Shown: positions 18,912 through 28,301 of the stretch, piece after piece
Layout: every line of letters starts with the position of its first letter
Numbering within the stretch: position 1 is the first letter of the stretch
Assembly: GCA_900314865.1 (NCBI GenBank)
Contig: OMWW01000003.1
Span: 218,898 to 282,897 of the forward strand
Length of the DNA: 64,000 nt
Reading direction: 5' to 3'
Source of the DNA: an uncultured Erysipelotrichaceae bacterium
GTDB lineage: Bacteria; Bacillota_I; Bacilli_A; RFN20; CAG-826
The notes under the pieces: model-generated
What the model saw: only the letters and a program-made list of their open reading frames with translations
What the model was told of the DNA's origin: nothing
Databases searched by the model: none
Made by a program: the position numbers and the translations under genes

Positions 18912-19754
18912 TTAATCTTTTACAATTTGTTCCCTGACTCTATGGTGAGGGAATTTTTTATGTTTAGGAAGTCCACTCATAGTGAGTAAACCACGAGGAA
19001 CGATATATTCTCCGTTAGGGCTTCTAATACCATCTAGTAAAGTTAAAGATGCTTTCTTTGGCGAATGGAAGAAGATTGATAAGAATACTTTGCCACTTGC
19101 TCTAATTGCCACATTAAAGTGACGAGTGATATGAGTGGAGGATATACCTGGTTCGGTTAAGATATATTCGTGCTTAGGATTATTATGTTGAAGTTTATTC
19201 ACATATGCTTCTAAATATATCTTAGATATATTGTATTGAGTAAACACTCCATATTTACCATTTTTAAGATCAGCGTTTTTCTTTAATTTGAGCCCACCAA
19301 CAATTGAACCTTGAATGACAAATTTATGAGGCTTATCAAGCTTTGAGGTTAAATAATCTAATAAATAACGAACCCCTACGTAGTTGACTCCAATAGTGGT
19401 AGGATAACCATCTACTGTATATCCACCTTTAGGACCAACTAGTGTTCCAGCATTAGCGACAAGCGTGTAGAAATCGGAATACTTATCAATAATAACATCA
19501 CACGCTTTTCTAATAGATTCAAAAGAAGCTTGATCGTATTCAAGAACATCGATTTTAGCGTTTGGATATAAGCCCTTATACATTTTAACGCATTTATCAG
19601 CCTTTTTAAGATTTCTAGATAACATCAAAACAGAAGCATTCTTGCTTAAAAGGTGCTTGATAAGTTCACATCCAATACCAGAAGTTCCTCCAGTAACGAT
19701 AATGAGTTTACCTGACAAGTCTTCGTATTCTTTTAAGAATCTTTTATAAGTCAT
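18912..19754 (-). CDS. short-chain dehydrogenase/reductase (SDR) family protein
   Basis: 280 residues from ATG 19754. A longer upstream frame exists but runs into the trpB-like gene, and a TATCAT -10-like box (19761-19766) lies 6 bases before this ATG. The Rossmann motif GGTSGIGCELIKHLL is near residue 20 and the catalytic YxxxK motif is YNISKIYLEAY. The pattern resembles retinol-dehydrogenase/protochlorophyllide-reductase-like SDRs in layout. Substrate unknown. Divergent from the HTH-TrpB gene. Confidence 0.88.
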   Translation of the reverse strand: MTYKRFLKEYEDLSGKLIIVTGGTSGIGCELIKHLLSKNASVLMLSRNLKKADKCVKMYKGLYPNAKIDVLEYDQASFESIRKACDVIIDKYSDFYTLVANAGTLVGPKGGYTVDGYPTTIGVNYVGVRYLLDYLTSKLDKPHKFVIQGSIVGGLKLKKNADLKNGKYGVFTQYNISKIYLEAYVNKLQHNNPKHEYILTEPGISSTHITRHFNVAIRASGKVFLSIFFHSPKKASLTLLDGIRSPNGEYIVPRGLLTMSGLPKHKKFPHHRVREQIVKD

Positions 19755-19760
19755 AAGAGA

Positions 19761-19766
19761 ATGATA
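19761..19766 (-). promoter_or_regulatory. -10-like box, leaderless start of SDR gene
   Basis: TATCAT on the minus strand, six bases before the ATG at 19754, with no ribosome binding site between. Confidence 0.45.
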
Positions 19767-19846
19767 CCAAAAATAAATAATTATAGAAATAATTTGTATA
19801 TTAAATAATAAAGGAATAAAATATATACCGTTATAGGAGAAAAGGT

Positions 19847-21262
19847 ATGAAATATTTATCAGTGCAAGAAATTGCAAAAAAATGGAACATCAATGAAAGA
19901 AGAGTGAGAGTCCTCTTAAAAGAGAAACGTATTGAAGGAGCAATATACGAGAATCATAAGTATTTGATTCCTGAGAACGCTACAAAACCATTAGATAGAA
20001 GAGTAAAAGGACAAAGATGCTTTGAAGACTCTCCTTTGAATAACACAGATTTTGATTTCACTAATTACCGTAAAATCTATCCTAGTGAAGATGGATATTT
20101 CGGCCGCTATGGTGGTAGTTATTTGCCAGATAACTTAAAGAAAGCGATGAAAGAAATCTATGAAGGTTATCTAACAATCGCTAAAAGTGCGAAATTTATT
20201 AACGAATTAAGATATATCAGAAAACATTATCAAGGTCGTCCTACACCTATATATCACTGCCAAAATTTAAGCAACTATTTTGGTAAGGTTCAAATTTATT
20301 TGAAAAGAGAAGATCTTAACCATGGTGGAGCGCATAAACTTAATAATGCAATGGGGCAAGCTTTACTTGCTAAATATTTGGGTAAAAAGAAGCTTATAGC
20401 TGAAACTGGAGCGGGAAGCCACGGCTCTGCCGTTGCTATGGCAGCAGCCTATTTCGGACTTAAATGCGATATCTATATGGGTGTTGTCGATATTAAAAAG
20501 CAAGCCGCTAACGTGAGTAGAATCAAAGTTTTAGGGGCTAACGTTATTCCTGTTGATGAAGGAAGTGGAACTCTTAAAGAAGCGGTAGATGCTGCCTTTA
20601 GAGCGTATTCTCAAGAATATAAGTCTGCTTTCTATTGCTTAGGTAGTGCGGTTGGTCCTCATCCATATCCATTAATGGTTAGAGATTTCCAAGAAATCAT
20701 CGGTAGAGAAGCCAAAGAACAATTCTTGGAATTGACAGGCGAACTTCCTGATATTGTTACTGCTTGTGTTGGTGGAGGAAGTAACGCGATTGGAATGTTT
20801 GAAGCATTCTTAGATGAACCAGTCAACATTGTTGGTGTTGAACCATTAGGAAAAGGTAAGGAAATTGGTAATAACGCTGCTACGATGTGCTTTGGTAAAG
20901 AAAAAGTCTTACATGGGTTCAATTCTTTAGTATTGGAAAACAAAGACGGCACTCCTGCAACTGCGTATAGCATTGCTAGTGGACTTGATTATCCTGGAGT
21001 TGGTCCAGAACACGCTTTCCTTAAGGAAATTGGGAGAGTTAAATATGAAGCAGTAACTGATGACGAAGCTGCGGAAGCATTTTTCTTACTTTCTAGACTA
21101 GAAGGTATTATTCCTGCAATTGAGAGTGCTCATGCTTTGGCCTACGCCATTAAGTGCGCTAAAAATATGAATTCTGGTAGTATTTTGGTAAATCTCAGTG
21201 GTCGTGGAGACAAAGATATGGATTTCATGGTTGAGAAATACCCACACATGTTTTTAAAATAA
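19847..21262 (+). CDS. trpB: tryptophan synthase beta-like protein with N-terminal HTH domain
   Basis: 471 residues, against about 400 for ordinary TrpB. Residues 1-55 form an excisionase/MerR-like winged HTH ([19 protein letters not shown], then a NHKYLIP wing). The rest is a full PLP-dependent TrpB fold: Lys164 in [13 protein letters not shown] (usual form HTGAHK), catalytic Glu186 in [11 protein letters not shown] (usual form GQHG), the [10 protein letters not shown] phosphate loop, and [13 protein letters not shown]. No trpA or other trp genes are nearby, so it may salvage indole or act as a serine/threonine-type lyase. The RBS GGAGAAAAGG supports ATG 19847. Symbol by homology only. Confidence 0.85.
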   Translation: MKYLSVQEIAKKWNINERRVRVLLKEKRIEGAIYENHKYLIPENATKPLDRRVKGQRCFEDSPLNNTDFDFTNYRKIYPSEDGYFGRYGGSYLPDNLKKAMKEIYEGYLTIAKSAKFINELRYIRKHYQGRPTPIYHCQNLSNYFGKVQIYLKREDLNHGGAHKLNNAMGQALLAKYLGKKKLIAETGAGSHGSAVAMAAAYFGLKCDIYMGVVDIKKQAANVSRIKVLGANVIPVDEGSGTLKEAVDAAFRAYSQEYKSAFYCLGSAVGPHPYPLMVRDFQEIIGREAKEQFLELTGELPDIVTACVGGGSNAIGMFEAFLDEPVNIVGVEPLGKGKEIGNNAATMCFGKEKVLHGFNSLVLENKDGTPATAYSIASGLDYPGVGPEHAFLKEIGRVKYEAVTDDEAAEAFFLLSRLEGIIPAIESAHALAYAIKCAKNMNSGSILVNLSGRGDKDMDFMVEKYPHMFLK

Positions 21263-21266
21263 AGAC

Positions 21267-21830
21267 ATGAAATTAATTGATCTTAAAAAGATACATCAAG
21301 GAAAATATCTGTCTTATTATGTTGCTACTTATGAAACTGAAAAGGGCAACATTAAAGAATACGAATTCATTTCTAGAGACAGGGATTTATCATTAGATAA
21401 ATTTGGACACAATAAACCCGCTGGAGTGGGTCTAGTTGCCTATTCCGAAGACAAAAAGAAAGTCTTGTTAGAATCAGAATTCCGCTTAGCGACTAATAAC
21501 TGGGTGTACAACTTCCCAGCCGGTTTAATTGATGAAGGCGAAGATGCTTTAAAAGCTGCTAAAAGAGAATTAGAAGAAGAAACTGGTTTAAAAGTAGTGG
21601 ACGTAGAAGCGATATTACCTCCAAGCTTTGCGTCTCAAGGGACAAGTGATGAAATGATGCAAATTGTCATCTGCACTTGTAAAGGTGAGATTCGTAAAAG
21701 TTGCTTCGATGTCGAAGAAATAAATACGAAGTGGTACACCAAAGAAGAAGTGAGAAAATTAATCGAAGATAAAGCCTATATGTCGGTGAGAACGCAGATG
21801 TTCCTCTGGCAGTGGATTAACGAAAAATAA
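21267..21830 (+). CDS. Nudix hydrolase, ADP-ribose pyrophosphatase-like
   Basis: 187 residues. A complete Nudix box (GX5EX7REUXEEXGU) is visible at about residues 86-108: GLIDEGEDALKAAKRELEEE followed by TGL. The order of elements fits ADP-sugar or NADH pyrophosphatases (NudF type), which hydrolyse nucleoside diphosphate sugars. It begins 4 bases after the TrpB-like gene, so the two are cotranscribed. Exact substrate not determined. Confidence 0.9.
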   Translation: MKLIDLKKIHQGKYLSYYVATYETEKGNIKEYEFISRDRDLSLDKFGHNKPAGVGLVAYSEDKKKVLLESEFRLATNNWVYNFPAGLIDEGEDALKAAKRELEEETGLKVVDVEAILPPSFASQGTSDEMMQIVICTCKGEIRKSCFDVEEINTKWYTKEEVRKLIEDKAYMSVRTQMFLWQWINEK

Positions 21831-21853
21831 AAAAGGACTTAATGTCCTTTTTT
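21829..21853. terminator. bidirectional terminator
   Basis: Stem AAAAAAGGAC / GTCCTTTTTT with a TTAAT loop. It serves the Nudix gene on the plus strand and the methyltransferase gene on the minus strand. Confidence 0.9.
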
Positions 21854-22414
21854 GATTGCGATAATCTTGTAAAGATTATCAGTTTCGTATAATTCAATTG
21901 GTTTGAAATATTTTAAGAATGGTTTAACCTCTTCTGTTGGCTCTTTTAATAACCTTGATACTTTGCCAGCGTTTCTTTTGTGGTGCTCATTTAGTGTTGG
22001 TCGACCAATGTCGTGGATAATCGCGAGTATTCCATCTTCATTTAAGAGTTCATTAGCCTTTTCTACAAACCCGTCAACATCCATGAAATGAGGGTAGGCG
22101 TCAAAACAGACAATCGCGTCAAAGCGATATCCATGGAAGTTATAGAAATCGTCATTAATAAAAATGATGTTTGGATTGTTAACGCTCTTATAAGCGCACT
22201 CTATCATCTTTGATGATATATCTAAGGCAACAACTCTGCCTTTAGATTTTTTATATAGCTTTTCAGAGATGATTCCTTTTCCACAACCAAGATCTAAGAT
22301 AACGGAATTTTCATGTAGCATTAAAGAATCAATCAGTTCATCAATAACTTTGGAATCGTTATGGACGTAATTGATAGCGATATTATCAAAGAATTCTTTA
22401 ATGTTTTCGTTCAT
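21839..22414 (-). CDS. class I SAM-dependent methyltransferase
   Basis: 191 residues. SAM-binding motif I is VILDLGCGKGIISEKLYKKS near residue 40, followed by ALDISSKMIE and FDAIVCFDAYPHF. It is the last gene of the iron/cobalamin-type ABC operon and starts directly after the binding-protein stop with no gap. Such pairings occur in metal and corrinoid operons, but the substrate cannot be read from the sequence. Confidence 0.85.
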   Translation of the reverse strand: MNENIKEFFDNIAINYVHNDSKVIDELIDSLMLHENSVILDLGCGKGIISEKLYKKSKGRVVALDISSKMIECAYKSVNNPNIIFINDDFYNFHGYRFDAIVCFDAYPHFMDVDGFVEKANELLNEDGILAIIHDIGRPTLNEHHKRNAGKVSRLLKEPTEEVKPFLKYFKPIELYETDNLYKIIAIKKGH

Positions 22415-23554
22415 TTATTTCGCTAATTCGTCTAAATCTAACTTGGTGTATCCACCAAAAGCGTCATCTCTAGAAGATAATTCATTATACATTTTTTTAG
22501 AGACAAAGTTCTCTAAGATTTCATTATATTTATCTTCAATATTCATGTTTTTGAAAAGCTCATCTTCTTTATGAGCAATACTTGCAACATAGTAAGTGGA
22601 CATGAGTTGTACTTCAAGATTGGTGTAATAGGCATTATATGGCATTAAGCAATATACTTCTCCATTACTAATTGCTTCTAAAGAAGTGTAGTTATCTTTA
22701 TTTGCTTTATAGTCGGCGATGAAGTTATTAATTCCAGCGGAATCCACAAAGATTTTGTCTGGATTACCGGCGATTAATGCTTCACTTGTAATAGTGGCTT
22801 GAGTGTTACTCACTAAATCGCTTAAACCATCGACAAAGGAACTAACTTTTGCGTATTTGAAAACAGGGAAATCTTTATATGTTCCATATAGACTTGTCTT
22901 ACCCCAGTTTCCAATACATCCTGCGTAATAATTCTCGTTTGAGACAGTCAAATTAGCGAGTAAATTCTTTTGACTATTAATATAATTAATAAGTTTATTA
23001 GTTTTATCGGATCTATTGAATACTTTTCCTAACAATCTAAAGCTATTAAGAGTGGTTTCGTCAAACACTCCATCTGTTCCTTGAGAAAGGGAGATGACTG
23101 GGCACTCTAACTTTTCAACCATATCAGCGTTAAATGTTTTACTTGGACTATAGAAAGAGACGACGATATCTGGTTCAAGAAGCATTAATTTTTCCATGGT
23201 TGGTTCTTGGTTAGCTGGACCGCCTTTTCCAGTACTTTCTAAAGTGGAGAATTTCTCTTTATTGGCATCATAATATGGTCTAATGGCTTGACCTACACCA
23301 AAGGTGGTCGCGCTATCGATATCTTCAACAGCAATTAACTTATTTAAATCACCGATGTAGGAGTAGTATCTTAACGCTCCTGCTCCTAAACAGACGACTC
23401 TCTTGTAGTCTTTGACACTAGAAGCGATATTACTAATATCTTCAATAGTGTAAATCCTATTTTCTAAGGAACCAGGTTCGGCTGGTGTTTCGTTTGACCC
23501 ACATCCACCTAATAACGGGATGAGAGCGGCTAAGAATAAAAGCTTACTTTTCAT
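22415..23554 (-). CDS. FecB/BtuF-type ABC transporter substrate-binding lipoprotein
   Basis: 379 residues from ATG 23554 (an in-frame ATG lies 9 bases upstream). Lipoprotein signal peptide with lipobox LLGGC at about residue 18. The following periplasmic-binding fold (RVVCLGAGALRYYSYIG, MLLEPDIVVSFYSPSK, LGKVFNRSDKTNKLI) fits the class III binding proteins for iron-siderophore, haem or cobalamin. It overlaps the ATPase gene by 11 bases. The ligand is not readable. Its lipid anchor depends on LspA encoded at 9.1 kb. Confidence 0.88.
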   Translation of the reverse strand: MKSKLLFLAALIPLLGGCGSNETPAEPGSLENRIYTIEDISNIASSVKDYKRVVCLGAGALRYYSYIGDLNKLIAVEDIDSATTFGVGQAIRPYYDANKEKFSTLESTGKGGPANQEPTMEKLMLLEPDIVVSFYSPSKTFNADMVEKLECPVISLSQGTDGVFDETTLNSFRLLGKVFNRSDKTNKLINYINSQKNLLANLTVSNENYYAGCIGNWGKTSLYGTYKDFPVFKYAKVSSFVDGLSDLVSNTQATITSEALIAGNPDKIFVDSAGINNFIADYKANKDNYTSLEAISNGEVYCLMPYNAYYTNLEVQLMSTYYVASIAHKEDELFKNMNIEDKYNEILENFVSKKMYNELSSRDDAFGGYTKLDLDELAK

Positions 23555-24299
23555 AATGTACATAAATTTCCTTTTTATCCTGGATAATTTTCATCTTAAT
23601 GCCGTAAACATCTTTTAATAAGGAAGCGTCTATTTCTTCTTTTGTGCAAGTTTTATAGACCTTTCCATCCTTTAAAAAGATAAATCTATCACCAATTTCT
23701 AATGCCTGATTGATATCGTGCATCGAAATTAAAGCACTTTTTTGTTTTTTGCTAACTTGATACTTAATCATATTGAGTATCTCAACCTGGGATTTAATAT
23801 CTAGATTGCTGGTTGGTTCGTCAAAGACGATGGTTTTGGCGTCTTGGACTAAACTTGTCGCTATTGCGACCTTTTGTCTTTCTCCTCCAGATATCTCGTT
23901 AGTGTTACTAAATCTAATCTCTTCTAGAGAGAGCTCTTTAATAATGTCGTCCACTAAGATTTTATCTTCTTTACTTGGGTAGATTTTGTAAAATGGTAGT
24001 CTACCTAATAGAATCGTTTCTTCCACAGTTAAATCGGTTTTGGAAATTGATTGAGCGACATATGCAAAAGACTTGGCTTTCTCGCTTGTTGAAAGCTTAT
24101 TATGAGGAATGCTATCCACTAAGATTGAACCTTCTTTAACTTTGTTAAATCCGAGTAAACAATTAATGATTGTGGATTTACCAACTCCATTAGGACCAAG
24201 AAGGATAGTAACCTTGTTATCTAAAATATCAAATGATACGTCATCTAATACTTTTTTGCTTTTGTGATATGAAAAAGATAAGTTTTTAATCTCAACCAT
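23544..24299 (-). CDS. FecE/BtuD-type ABC transporter ATP-binding protein
   Basis: 251 residues from ATG 24299, overlapping the permease stop by 8 bases. Walker A GPNGVGKST, signature ISGGERQKVAIA and Walker B TIVFDEPTSNLD are all present in standard order. Drives uptake through the adjacent FecCD-type permease. Confidence 0.94.
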   Translation of the reverse strand: MVEIKNLSFSYHKSKKVLDDVSFDILDNKVTILLGPNGVGKSTIINCLLGFNKVKEGSILVDSIPHNKLSTSEKAKSFAYVAQSISKTDLTVEETILLGRLPFYKIYPSKEDKILVDDIIKELSLEEIRFSNTNEISGGERQKVAIATSLVQDAKTIVFDEPTSNLDIKSQVEILNMIKYQVSKKQKSALISMHDINQALEIGDRFIFLKDGKVYKTCTKEEIDASLLKDVYGIKMKIIQDKKEIYVHYEK

Positions 24300-25359
24300 T
24301 TTTCTTACCTCTTCCAAATAAAAGGATGACGATGAATATTGGAGCGCCAATAATCGCAGTAATTGCACCTACAGGTAAGGCAAATCCATCAAGAACTGTT
24401 CTTGCTAATAAGTCACAAATAAGCAACATAATTGCACCTAGTAGTGCAGAGGTTGGTAAAAGGAATTTATGATCATTACCAACAAGTTTTCTACATACTT
24501 GAGGAATAACTAAGCCAATAAAACCAATGATACCCACTAAAGAGACGACGACCGCAGTAAGAAGTGACGCTAACAAAAGAGAAATGAATCTAAATATATT
24601 TAGATTGATACCTAAAGTAGCGGCAGTGTCTTCTCCTAATAGCAAGGCGTTATATCGATAAGAGAAAACCATGAAGAATGTTAAGGCAACAGCAACTACG
24701 ACAAAGAGAATCAATACTTCTTTATAGTTGCTGATTCTTTCTAAACTACCAAAGGACCAATAAACTGCACTTGCTAATTGAGTATCACTAGCAAAATATT
24801 GAATTAAAGTAGTGACTCCAGTAGCAAACATTCCAAAGATAACACCAATTAATACAGTTGTAGCAGCGTTAAACTTATTTATCCTCGCTAATCCTAATAC
24901 GAGTAGAGTGGAGGCTAAAGCAAAGACAAACGCCATAGCACTTACAAAGTAAGGATTGCTTACAAAGACGTTGCCTCCGTTAGCAGCGATAACTCCACCT
25001 CCTAAGATGATAATGGCAATATTAGCACCTAAAACTGCAGAGTTACTGACACCTAAAGTGGTAGGAGAGGCCATCACGTTATTAGACACTGTTTGCATGA
25101 TGACACCGCTTATTGATAAAGCAATTCCTATTAAAACAGCGCCTAAAACATGAGGGAGTCTCACTTTTTGCATAATATTGATGTACGACTTACTTCCGTT
25201 ACCAAAAAGAGCTTTTAATCCATCAACAAATCCGATTTTAGCAGGACCGATAAAAGTAGAAGCAATCATTAGAATGATTAATGCCACTAAAAAAGAAGTT
25301 AAAACGATAATTCTTTTACTTCTTAGTGATAATTTCTTTTTTGGTAAAGAAGCTTCCAT
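24292..25359 (-). CDS. FecCD-family ABC transporter permease
   Basis: 355 residues from ATG 25359 (a GTG lies one codon upstream), with about ten hydrophobic segments. Family landmarks are RLPHVLGAVLIGIALSISGVIMQ, NNVMASPTTLGVSNSAVLGA and GFIGLVIPQVCRKLVGNDHK, typical of iron-siderophore and vitamin B12 importers. First gene of the minus-strand operon, divergent from the TetR gene. The 74-base gap contains an AT-only palindrome (TATTAATTAATA, 25369-25380) that could be an operator. Confidence 0.93.
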   Translation of the reverse strand: MEASLPKKKLSLRSKRIIVLTSFLVALIILMIASTFIGPAKIGFVDGLKALFGNGSKSYINIMQKVRLPHVLGAVLIGIALSISGVIMQTVSNNVMASPTTLGVSNSAVLGANIAIIILGGGVIAANGGNVFVSNPYFVSAMAFVFALASTLLVLGLARINKFNAATTVLIGVIFGMFATGVTTLIQYFASDTQLASAVYWSFGSLERISNYKEVLILFVVVAVALTFFMVFSYRYNALLLGEDTAATLGINLNIFRFISLLLASLLTAVVVSLVGIIGFIGLVIPQVCRKLVGNDHKFLLPTSALLGAIMLLICDLLARTVLDGFALPVGAITAIIGAPIFIVILLFGRGKKNG

Positions 25360-25417
25360 CACTATGTATATTAATTAATAAAAAATATTAAGGATATAAA
25401 AAAAGAAACAAAAATAG

Positions 25418-25423
25418 TATAAT
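25418..25423 (+). promoter_or_regulatory. -10 box, leaderless start of TetR gene
   Basis: Consensus TATAAT ten bases before ATG 25434. It overlaps an earlier in-frame ATG (25422), which therefore cannot be the start. Confidence 0.55.
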
Positions 25424-25433
25424 GTGTTCGATT

Positions 25434-25994
25434 ATGAGATACAAGAGTTCAGAAACAAGTGCTTTAGAAAAGATTGATAGAGCCCTAGAAGAATTACTAC
25501 AAAAGAAAAATTATAGCGATATCACTTGTAGTGACATCATCAAAGAAAGTGGTGTGTCACGTTCAACGTTTTATCTTTATTTCAAAAACAAAGATCAAGT
25601 AGTGACACATCTTTGCGACAACATCTTTAATCATGTCTTTTCTAGTAATCTTTCTAAAGAAAAACATCATGATTTCTCTAGCGCTAAAGAGGATGATTTG
25701 AAACACCTCATCACTCATTCGTATTGTCATTTTCTTGAAGATAAAGAATTAATTCTTTCCATTTTAAATAGTGGGGCTTCTTCTATTTTTCTTCAACAAT
25801 TACGTAGAAGAATTAAACCATTAGTGACCGCTTTAGTGGAACAAAAGATAATTGGAAACAATGATGTTCCTTTAGATATCAAAGTTCATCAATATATCAA
25901 TGGATATACCGCTCTTTTACAATATTATTTACGACATGCGGAATCAGAACTTCCTGAGACGATGAGCGAATATTATTTTAAAATGACAAAATAA
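25434..25994 (+). CDS. TetR-family transcriptional regulator
   Basis: 186 residues from ATG 25434. The N-terminal TetR HTH is clear: IDRALEELLQKKNYSDITCS, DIIKESGVSRSTFYLYFKNK. The C-terminal 120 residues form the variable ligand-binding domain. Divergent from the FecCD-type import operon, so it probably regulates that operon and itself. The ligand is unknown. Confidence 0.9.
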   Translation: MRYKSSETSALEKIDRALEELLQKKNYSDITCSDIIKESGVSRSTFYLYFKNKDQVVTHLCDNIFNHVFSSNLSKEKHHDFSSAKEDDLKHLITHSYCHFLEDKELILSILNSGASSIFLQQLRRRIKPLVTALVEQKIIGNNDVPLDIKVHQYINGYTALLQYYLRHAESELPETMSEYYFKMTK

Positions 25995-26066
25995 TAAAAA
26001 TTTTTATTTAAATAAAATAGTAAAACCTTTATCATTGTAGCAATGAGTTTCAAGGGGGAGACTTAT

Positions 26067-27275
26067 ATGCAAGATATTTTAGATTTAATTCAAAAAGAAC
26101 AAGACCGTCAAAATAAAGGTATCGAACTTATCGCTAGTGAAAACTATGCATCTAAAGATGTAAGAAAAGTAACCGGCTCTATTTTAACTAATAAATATGC
26201 GGAAGGATATCCAGGAAGAAGATATTACGGAGGCTGTGAATTCGTTGATGAAATCGAAAGAATCGCCATTAAAGAAGCTTGCGATTTATTCGAATGTAAG
26301 TTTGCTAACGTACAACCACATTCTGGTAGCCAAGCTAACGCTGCTGCCTATCGTGCCTTAATGCCAAATGGAGGAAAAGTTCTTTCTTTAGTTTTAAATG
26401 ATGGTGGACATCTTACTCATGGATCCCCAGTAAGCTTCTCCTCTAACTTCTATACATTTATCCATTATCCTTTGGATAAAGATGGAAGGTTAAACTATGA
26501 ATCTATCAAAGAAATTGCTCTTCAAGAAAAACCAGATGTCATCTTAAGTGGTTATAGTGCTTTCCCTTATGAAATTGATTTTAAGAAGATTAGAGAAATC
26601 TGTGATGAAGTAGGTTGCTTGATGATGGTGGATATGGCCCATATTGCTGGACTTGTTGCAGCTAAAAAGCATATCTCACCAATTCCTTACGCTGACATCG
26701 TGACTAGCACAACCCATAAAACTTTGAGAGGTCCTAGAGGTGGATTAATTCTCACTAATAGCCCAGAACTTATTAAAAAGATTAATAGTGCGGTCTTCCC
26801 ATTTTATCAAGGTGGACCACTTGAACATGTTGTAGCTGCTAAAGCAGTGTGTTTCAAAGAAGCGCATACAAATAGCTTTGTGAAATATGTCGAATCCTTA
26901 ATGGAAAACACCAAGATTTGTTCTAAAACTCTTAGAGATTTAGGAGCGATTGCAACTGATACCGAAAATCATTTATTCCTGCTTAACACCTTAGATTCAT
27001 TTGGAATAACTGGCTTAGAAGCACAAAAGAAATTAGAAGAAATAGGTGTGACCACTAATAAGAACATGATTCCAGGAGATAAACTTACTCCAAAAGAAAC
27101 TAGTGGACTTCGTATTGGCTTTGCGGCTGTAACTACTAGAGGCTGCACCAAAGAAGATGCAGCGGAAATCGCTAAGCTAATATTCAATTATTTATCAAAT
27201 AAGATTAATAAAGAAGAAGCATCTAGCAAAGTAAAAGAACTCACATCTAAGTGGAAACTTATTGAAAACATTTAA
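26067..27275 (+). CDS. glyA: serine hydroxymethyltransferase
   Basis: Interconverts serine and glycine with tetrahydrofolate, the main one-carbon source. 402 residues from ATG 26067, chosen because AAGGGGGAG lies 6 bases upstream; an earlier in-frame ATG (26043) lacks this. Signatures are GIELIASENYASKDVR, YPGRRYYGGCEFVDEIE, PHSGSQAN, and the PLP-lysine motif TSTTHKTLRGPRGG. No riboswitch is visible in the short leader. Confidence 0.97.
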   Translation: MQDILDLIQKEQDRQNKGIELIASENYASKDVRKVTGSILTNKYAEGYPGRRYYGGCEFVDEIERIAIKEACDLFECKFANVQPHSGSQANAAAYRALMPNGGKVLSLVLNDGGHLTHGSPVSFSSNFYTFIHYPLDKDGRLNYESIKEIALQEKPDVILSGYSAFPYEIDFKKIREICDEVGCLMMVDMAHIAGLVAAKKHISPIPYADIVTSTTHKTLRGPRGGLILTNSPELIKKINSAVFPFYQGGPLEHVVAAKAVCFKEAHTNSFVKYVESLMENTKICSKTLRDLGAIATDTENHLFLLNTLDSFGITGLEAQKKLEEIGVTTNKNMIPGDKLTPKETSGLRIGFAAVTTRGCTKEDAAEIAKLIFNYLSNKINKEEASSKVKELTSKWKLIENI

Positions 27276-27302
27276 AAAGAAGACCCGTTAGGGTCTTTTT
27301 AA
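27274..27302. terminator. bidirectional terminator between glyA and hydrolase
   Basis: Stem AGACCC / GGGTCT with a GTTA loop, flanked by A and T runs on each side. Confidence 0.88.
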
Positions 27303-28228
27303 TTTTCTTCTATAAATTCTTTTACGATTCTCTTATATCGATCTTCATCAATGATATAACTGATACCGTGTTCTGCTTTAGGGAATAGTTCATATCTAAC
27401 TTTATCAGGACAAGCATCATATAATCTTTTGGAGAATGTGTATGGCACCAAGGTATCTGCCTCACCATGAATAATCAAGAATTTTGCTTTTGACGCTTTG
27501 ACATGTGGAAGGGCATCTTCTTTAGCTAAACTAACATGAGAAAATATTAGTGAAGCAAAATTTCCAATTGGGAAAAAGATTTTTGGATTCATTCCGTGAA
27601 TCTTTAAAGTATTACAAATTATTTCCTTGGTGGTGGAATATGGACAGTCAGCGATAACTAGATCTCCTTCTTTTAATTCATCAGAAGCGAATAAGACAGA
27701 AGCTCCACCCATAGAAATGCCAATTAATACGATTTTAATATCGTTTCCAAAGGTTTTATACGCAAAGTCGATCCAACTCTTGGTGTCTCTTTTTTCTTTG
27801 ATTCCAAAGGTTATTTGATGGCCTTCAGATAACATATGTCCTCTTTGATCCGCTAAGATGACGTTATAGCCAGAATCAATCATTAGTTTTGCTCCACCGG
27901 AAAAGTCGCGATTCGCGGTTCCTTTATATCCGTGCATCATAATGCACACTGTTTTACTTTTTGTGTTTCTATATAACTTAGCGTGTAATTTTTTCTTGTC
28001 ATAACTCATAGTCCAAACATCTTCATAACTAACAGCAGAGAGGCTATCAATTAAAGAAAAGACACGTTCTTTTGATGCGAAACGTAAAGTGTTAGAGGTT
28101 AAGGAGTGATCGTTATTTTGCCCTTTCACTGGTGAGTAGAAGTTTGTTTGGTTTACATAAAGTAATGTTAAAAAGAGTAGTAATAACAATCCACCAATAA
28201 TTCCTATAACAATATATAAAGCAAGCAT
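27299..28228 (-). CDS. membrane-anchored alpha/beta hydrolase
   Basis: 309 residues. An N-terminal hydrophobic anchor (about 1-27) precedes an alpha/beta-hydrolase domain with nucleophile elbow GISMGGAS, oxyanion region MMHGYKGTANRDF, and the acid/His region IHGEADTLVPYTFSK ... AEHGISY. The pattern fits the YqkD/serine aminopeptidase S33-like group acting at the membrane. Substrate unknown. Convergent with glyA. Confidence 0.87.
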   Translation of the reverse strand: MLALYIVIGIIGGLLLLLFLTLLYVNQTNFYSPVKGQNNDHSLTSNTLRFASKERVFSLIDSLSAVSYEDVWTMSYDKKKLHAKLYRNTKSKTVCIMMHGYKGTANRDFSGGAKLMIDSGYNVILADQRGHMLSEGHQITFGIKEKRDTKSWIDFAYKTFGNDIKIVLIGISMGGASVLFASDELKEGDLVIADCPYSTTKEIICNTLKIHGMNPKIFFPIGNFASLIFSHVSLAKEDALPHVKASKAKFLIIHGEADTLVPYTFSKRLYDACPDKVRYELFPKAEHGISYIIDEDRYKRIVKEFIEEN

Positions 28229-28288
28229 GATTATATTTTAATGAATCAATAAGAAAATAAAAATATTTTATTTGTTTATAAGTTCTAC

Positions 28289-28294
28289 TATAAT
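28289..28294 (+). promoter_or_regulatory. -10 box, leaderless start of asnA
   Basis: Consensus TATAAT seven bases before ATG 28302, no ribosome binding site. It excludes the longer reading frame starting at 28272. Confidence 0.7.
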
Positions 28295-28301
28295 CATTCA
28301 C

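Noticed and set aside
25422..25424. Earlier ATG for the TetR gene
   Set aside because: It overlaps the -10 box TATAAT; the HTH begins normally from ATG 25434.
28272..28301. N-terminal extension of asnA
   Set aside because: It would be translated from DNA containing the TATAAT box; AsnA length and alignment fit a start at 28302.
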